Below are positions 7,288 to 8,222 of a stretch of DNA of 8,222 nt, piece after piece. Source of the stretch: Flavobacteriaceae bacterium (lineage in GTDB: Bacteria > Bacteroidota > Bacteroidia > Flavobacteriales > Flavobacteriaceae); the NCBI GenBank assembly GCA_030613745.1, contig JAUWLK010000116.1:1-8222 (forward strand), read 5' to 3'. A model generated the notes under the pieces. It was not told the origin of the DNA. It ran no database searches and saw only the letters and a program-made list of their open reading frames with translations. The first letter of the stretch is position 1. The number at the start of each line of letters is the position of its first letter. The position numbers were made by a program, and so were the translations under genes.

Positions 7288-8215
7288 GTTTAGCAATATT
7301 AAAACCTTTTTTTATAACTATTTGTTGAGCTTTACTATCATCAATTAAAAGCGGATTGGTATGATTGAAATGAATAAAATATACTTTCCGCCTATTGGTG
7401 TCAGATAAATTTTCAAACAATTTTATACTTTCTTCAACAAAGGGGTGTGGTACCTCATCCATATCTCGATCAATTTCCCCATCTTTAAAAAAAGTTGCAT
7501 CTAGTAGCGCTATATCTACTTCTTTAATATAGTCAATAATACTTCTATCCCATTTATTCCATTTATCTATGTCTGGTATAAAAAGTGTTTTCTTTTTATT
7601 ACACTCAATTAAAAAACCAACTGTTTCAGTAAATTCATCTCTATGCGGAACTTGAATTGGTATAACTGATAATCTTTCGTTCAACACAATAGTTGAATCT
7701 TTGTACATTGTTTTTAGTGTAATATTATTGAGTTTTACCAATTGACTCCATGGTCCATTATCTTTTAAATAACTATACATTCTAGGCATTGTATATACTG
7801 GCATTTTATTTATATCTAGAGCTTCTCTGCCTAAAAACATTAAACCTGTATAATGACCAATATGACCATGCGATAAAAAAATACCGTCTGGTAATTGTTT
7901 ATCTTCTTTTAAGTGATTTGATAGAATTTTTGTTTGCGCTGTAAAATCTGGAGTAGCATCGAAAATCCAGCTTTCATTTGATATAGGATCCACCACAGCG
8001 ATTGAACTTACAAATCTTTTAAGTGAAGGGTTATCATAAACTCGTTTACAACACTCTTTTTCACATGCTATTTGTGGATAACCAGCATCTTGAGCATTTC
8101 CTAAAACTAGAATATAAGGTTCTTTGTGTTCTAAGTCTATATTTTCTTGTTTTTGATTACAAGAAAAAAATAAAATAAAAGTTATAAATAAGAATGCGTG
8201 TATGTTTAAAATCAT
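7265..8215 (-). CDS. PqqB-like metallo-beta-lactamase-fold lipoprotein
   Basis: Predicted metal-dependent hydrolase of unknown substrate. The 316-residue product starts MILNIHAFLF, has a hydrophobic run to about residue 17, and a lipobox-like FFSC with the acyl-acceptor C19, so it is probably a lipoprotein. The body aligns by eye with PqqB along its length: VLGNAQDAGYPQ (37-48), a Cys cluster C51/C55/C56, FDATPDFTAQ (85-94), the metal loop SHGHIGHYTGL (115-125), VPHRDEFTETVGFLIE (189-204), FIPDIDKW (212-219), LLDATFFKDGE (237-247) and the ending YFIHFNHTNPLLIDDS (279-294). The metal loop reads HxHxGH (H116, H118, G120, H121), so the usual Asp is Gly. Other likely ligands are H191, D215, H257, H282 and H285. 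No other pqq gene is in the window and PqqB itself is not a lipoprotein, so PQQ synthesis is not supported. The start is the only Met near the signal peptide; only 7 upstream bases are visible. Confidence 0.88.
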   Translation of the reverse strand: MILNIHAFLFITFILFFSCNQKQENIDLEHKEPYILVLGNAQDAGYPQIACEKECCKRVYDNPSLKRFVSSIAVVDPISNESWIFDATPDFTAQTKILSNHLKEDKQLPDGIFLSHGHIGHYTGLMFLGREALDINKMPVYTMPRMYSYLKDNGPWSQLVKLNNITLKTMYKDSTIVLNERLSVIPIQVPHRDEFTETVGFLIECNKKKTLFIPDIDKWNKWDRSIIDYIKEVDIALLDATFFKDGEIDRDMDEVPHPFVEESIKLFENLSDTNRRKVYFIHFNHTNPLLIDDSKAQQIVIKKGFNIAKQEMIISF

Positions 8216-8222
8216 AGAATTA

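Noticed and set aside
7265..8215. Naming the MBL-fold gene pqqB
   Set aside because: Sequence similarity is real, but the lipoprotein signal, the altered metal motif and the absence of other pqq genes argue against a role in PQQ synthesis.
1..8222. A new multi-gene system, CRISPR array, prophage or insertion sequence
   Set aside because: No regularly spaced repeats, transposase, integrase or terminal repeats were seen, and the genes lie in several separate transcription units with no clear joint role.

Overview
The window looks like a chromosomal segment of a low-GC member of the Bacteroidota, most likely a flavobacterium. The DNA is strongly AT-rich. Start codons lack Shine-Dalgarno sequences and sit in A/T-rich leaders. 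One upstream region carries the Bacteroidota -7 element TAnnTTTG. Exported proteins have short signal peptides ending in 'SQ' or 'SC'.

Layout from left to right: (1) the last 685 codons of a LacZ-type family 2 beta-galactosidase, whose 5' end lies outside the window; (2) about 330 non-coding bases with small inverted repeats; (3) a 453-residue exported SGNH/GDSL-type hydrolase with an unusual N-terminal extension and a large insert; (4) on the minus strand, a small two-helix membrane protein of unknown function, convergent with the SGNH gene and separated from it by a candidate two-way terminator; (5) der, the two-G-domain ribosome assembly GTPase, transcribed divergently from (4) with a good -7 promoter element; (6) an exported AbgB-like M20 amidohydrolase; (7) on the minus strand, a PqqB-like metallo-beta-lactamase-fold lipoprotein that meets gene (6) tail to tail with only 2 bases between the stop codons.

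The genes do not form one operon. der is a conserved housekeeping gene. Around it are separately transcribed genes, four of which encode predicted or possible exported hydrolases: beta-galactosidase (export signal not visible), SGNH hydrolase, M20 amidohydrolase and MBL-fold lipoprotein. This fits an organism that degrades external sugars, esters and amides, but no shared pathway can be shown from the sequence.

I found no CRISPR array, tRNA, rRNA, transposase, phage gene or convincing new multi-gene system. The points most worth a second look are the architecture of the SGNH hydrolase, the altered metal motif and membrane anchoring of the PqqB-like protein, the export signal on an AbgB-like enzyme, and the uncharacterised two-helix protein beside der.
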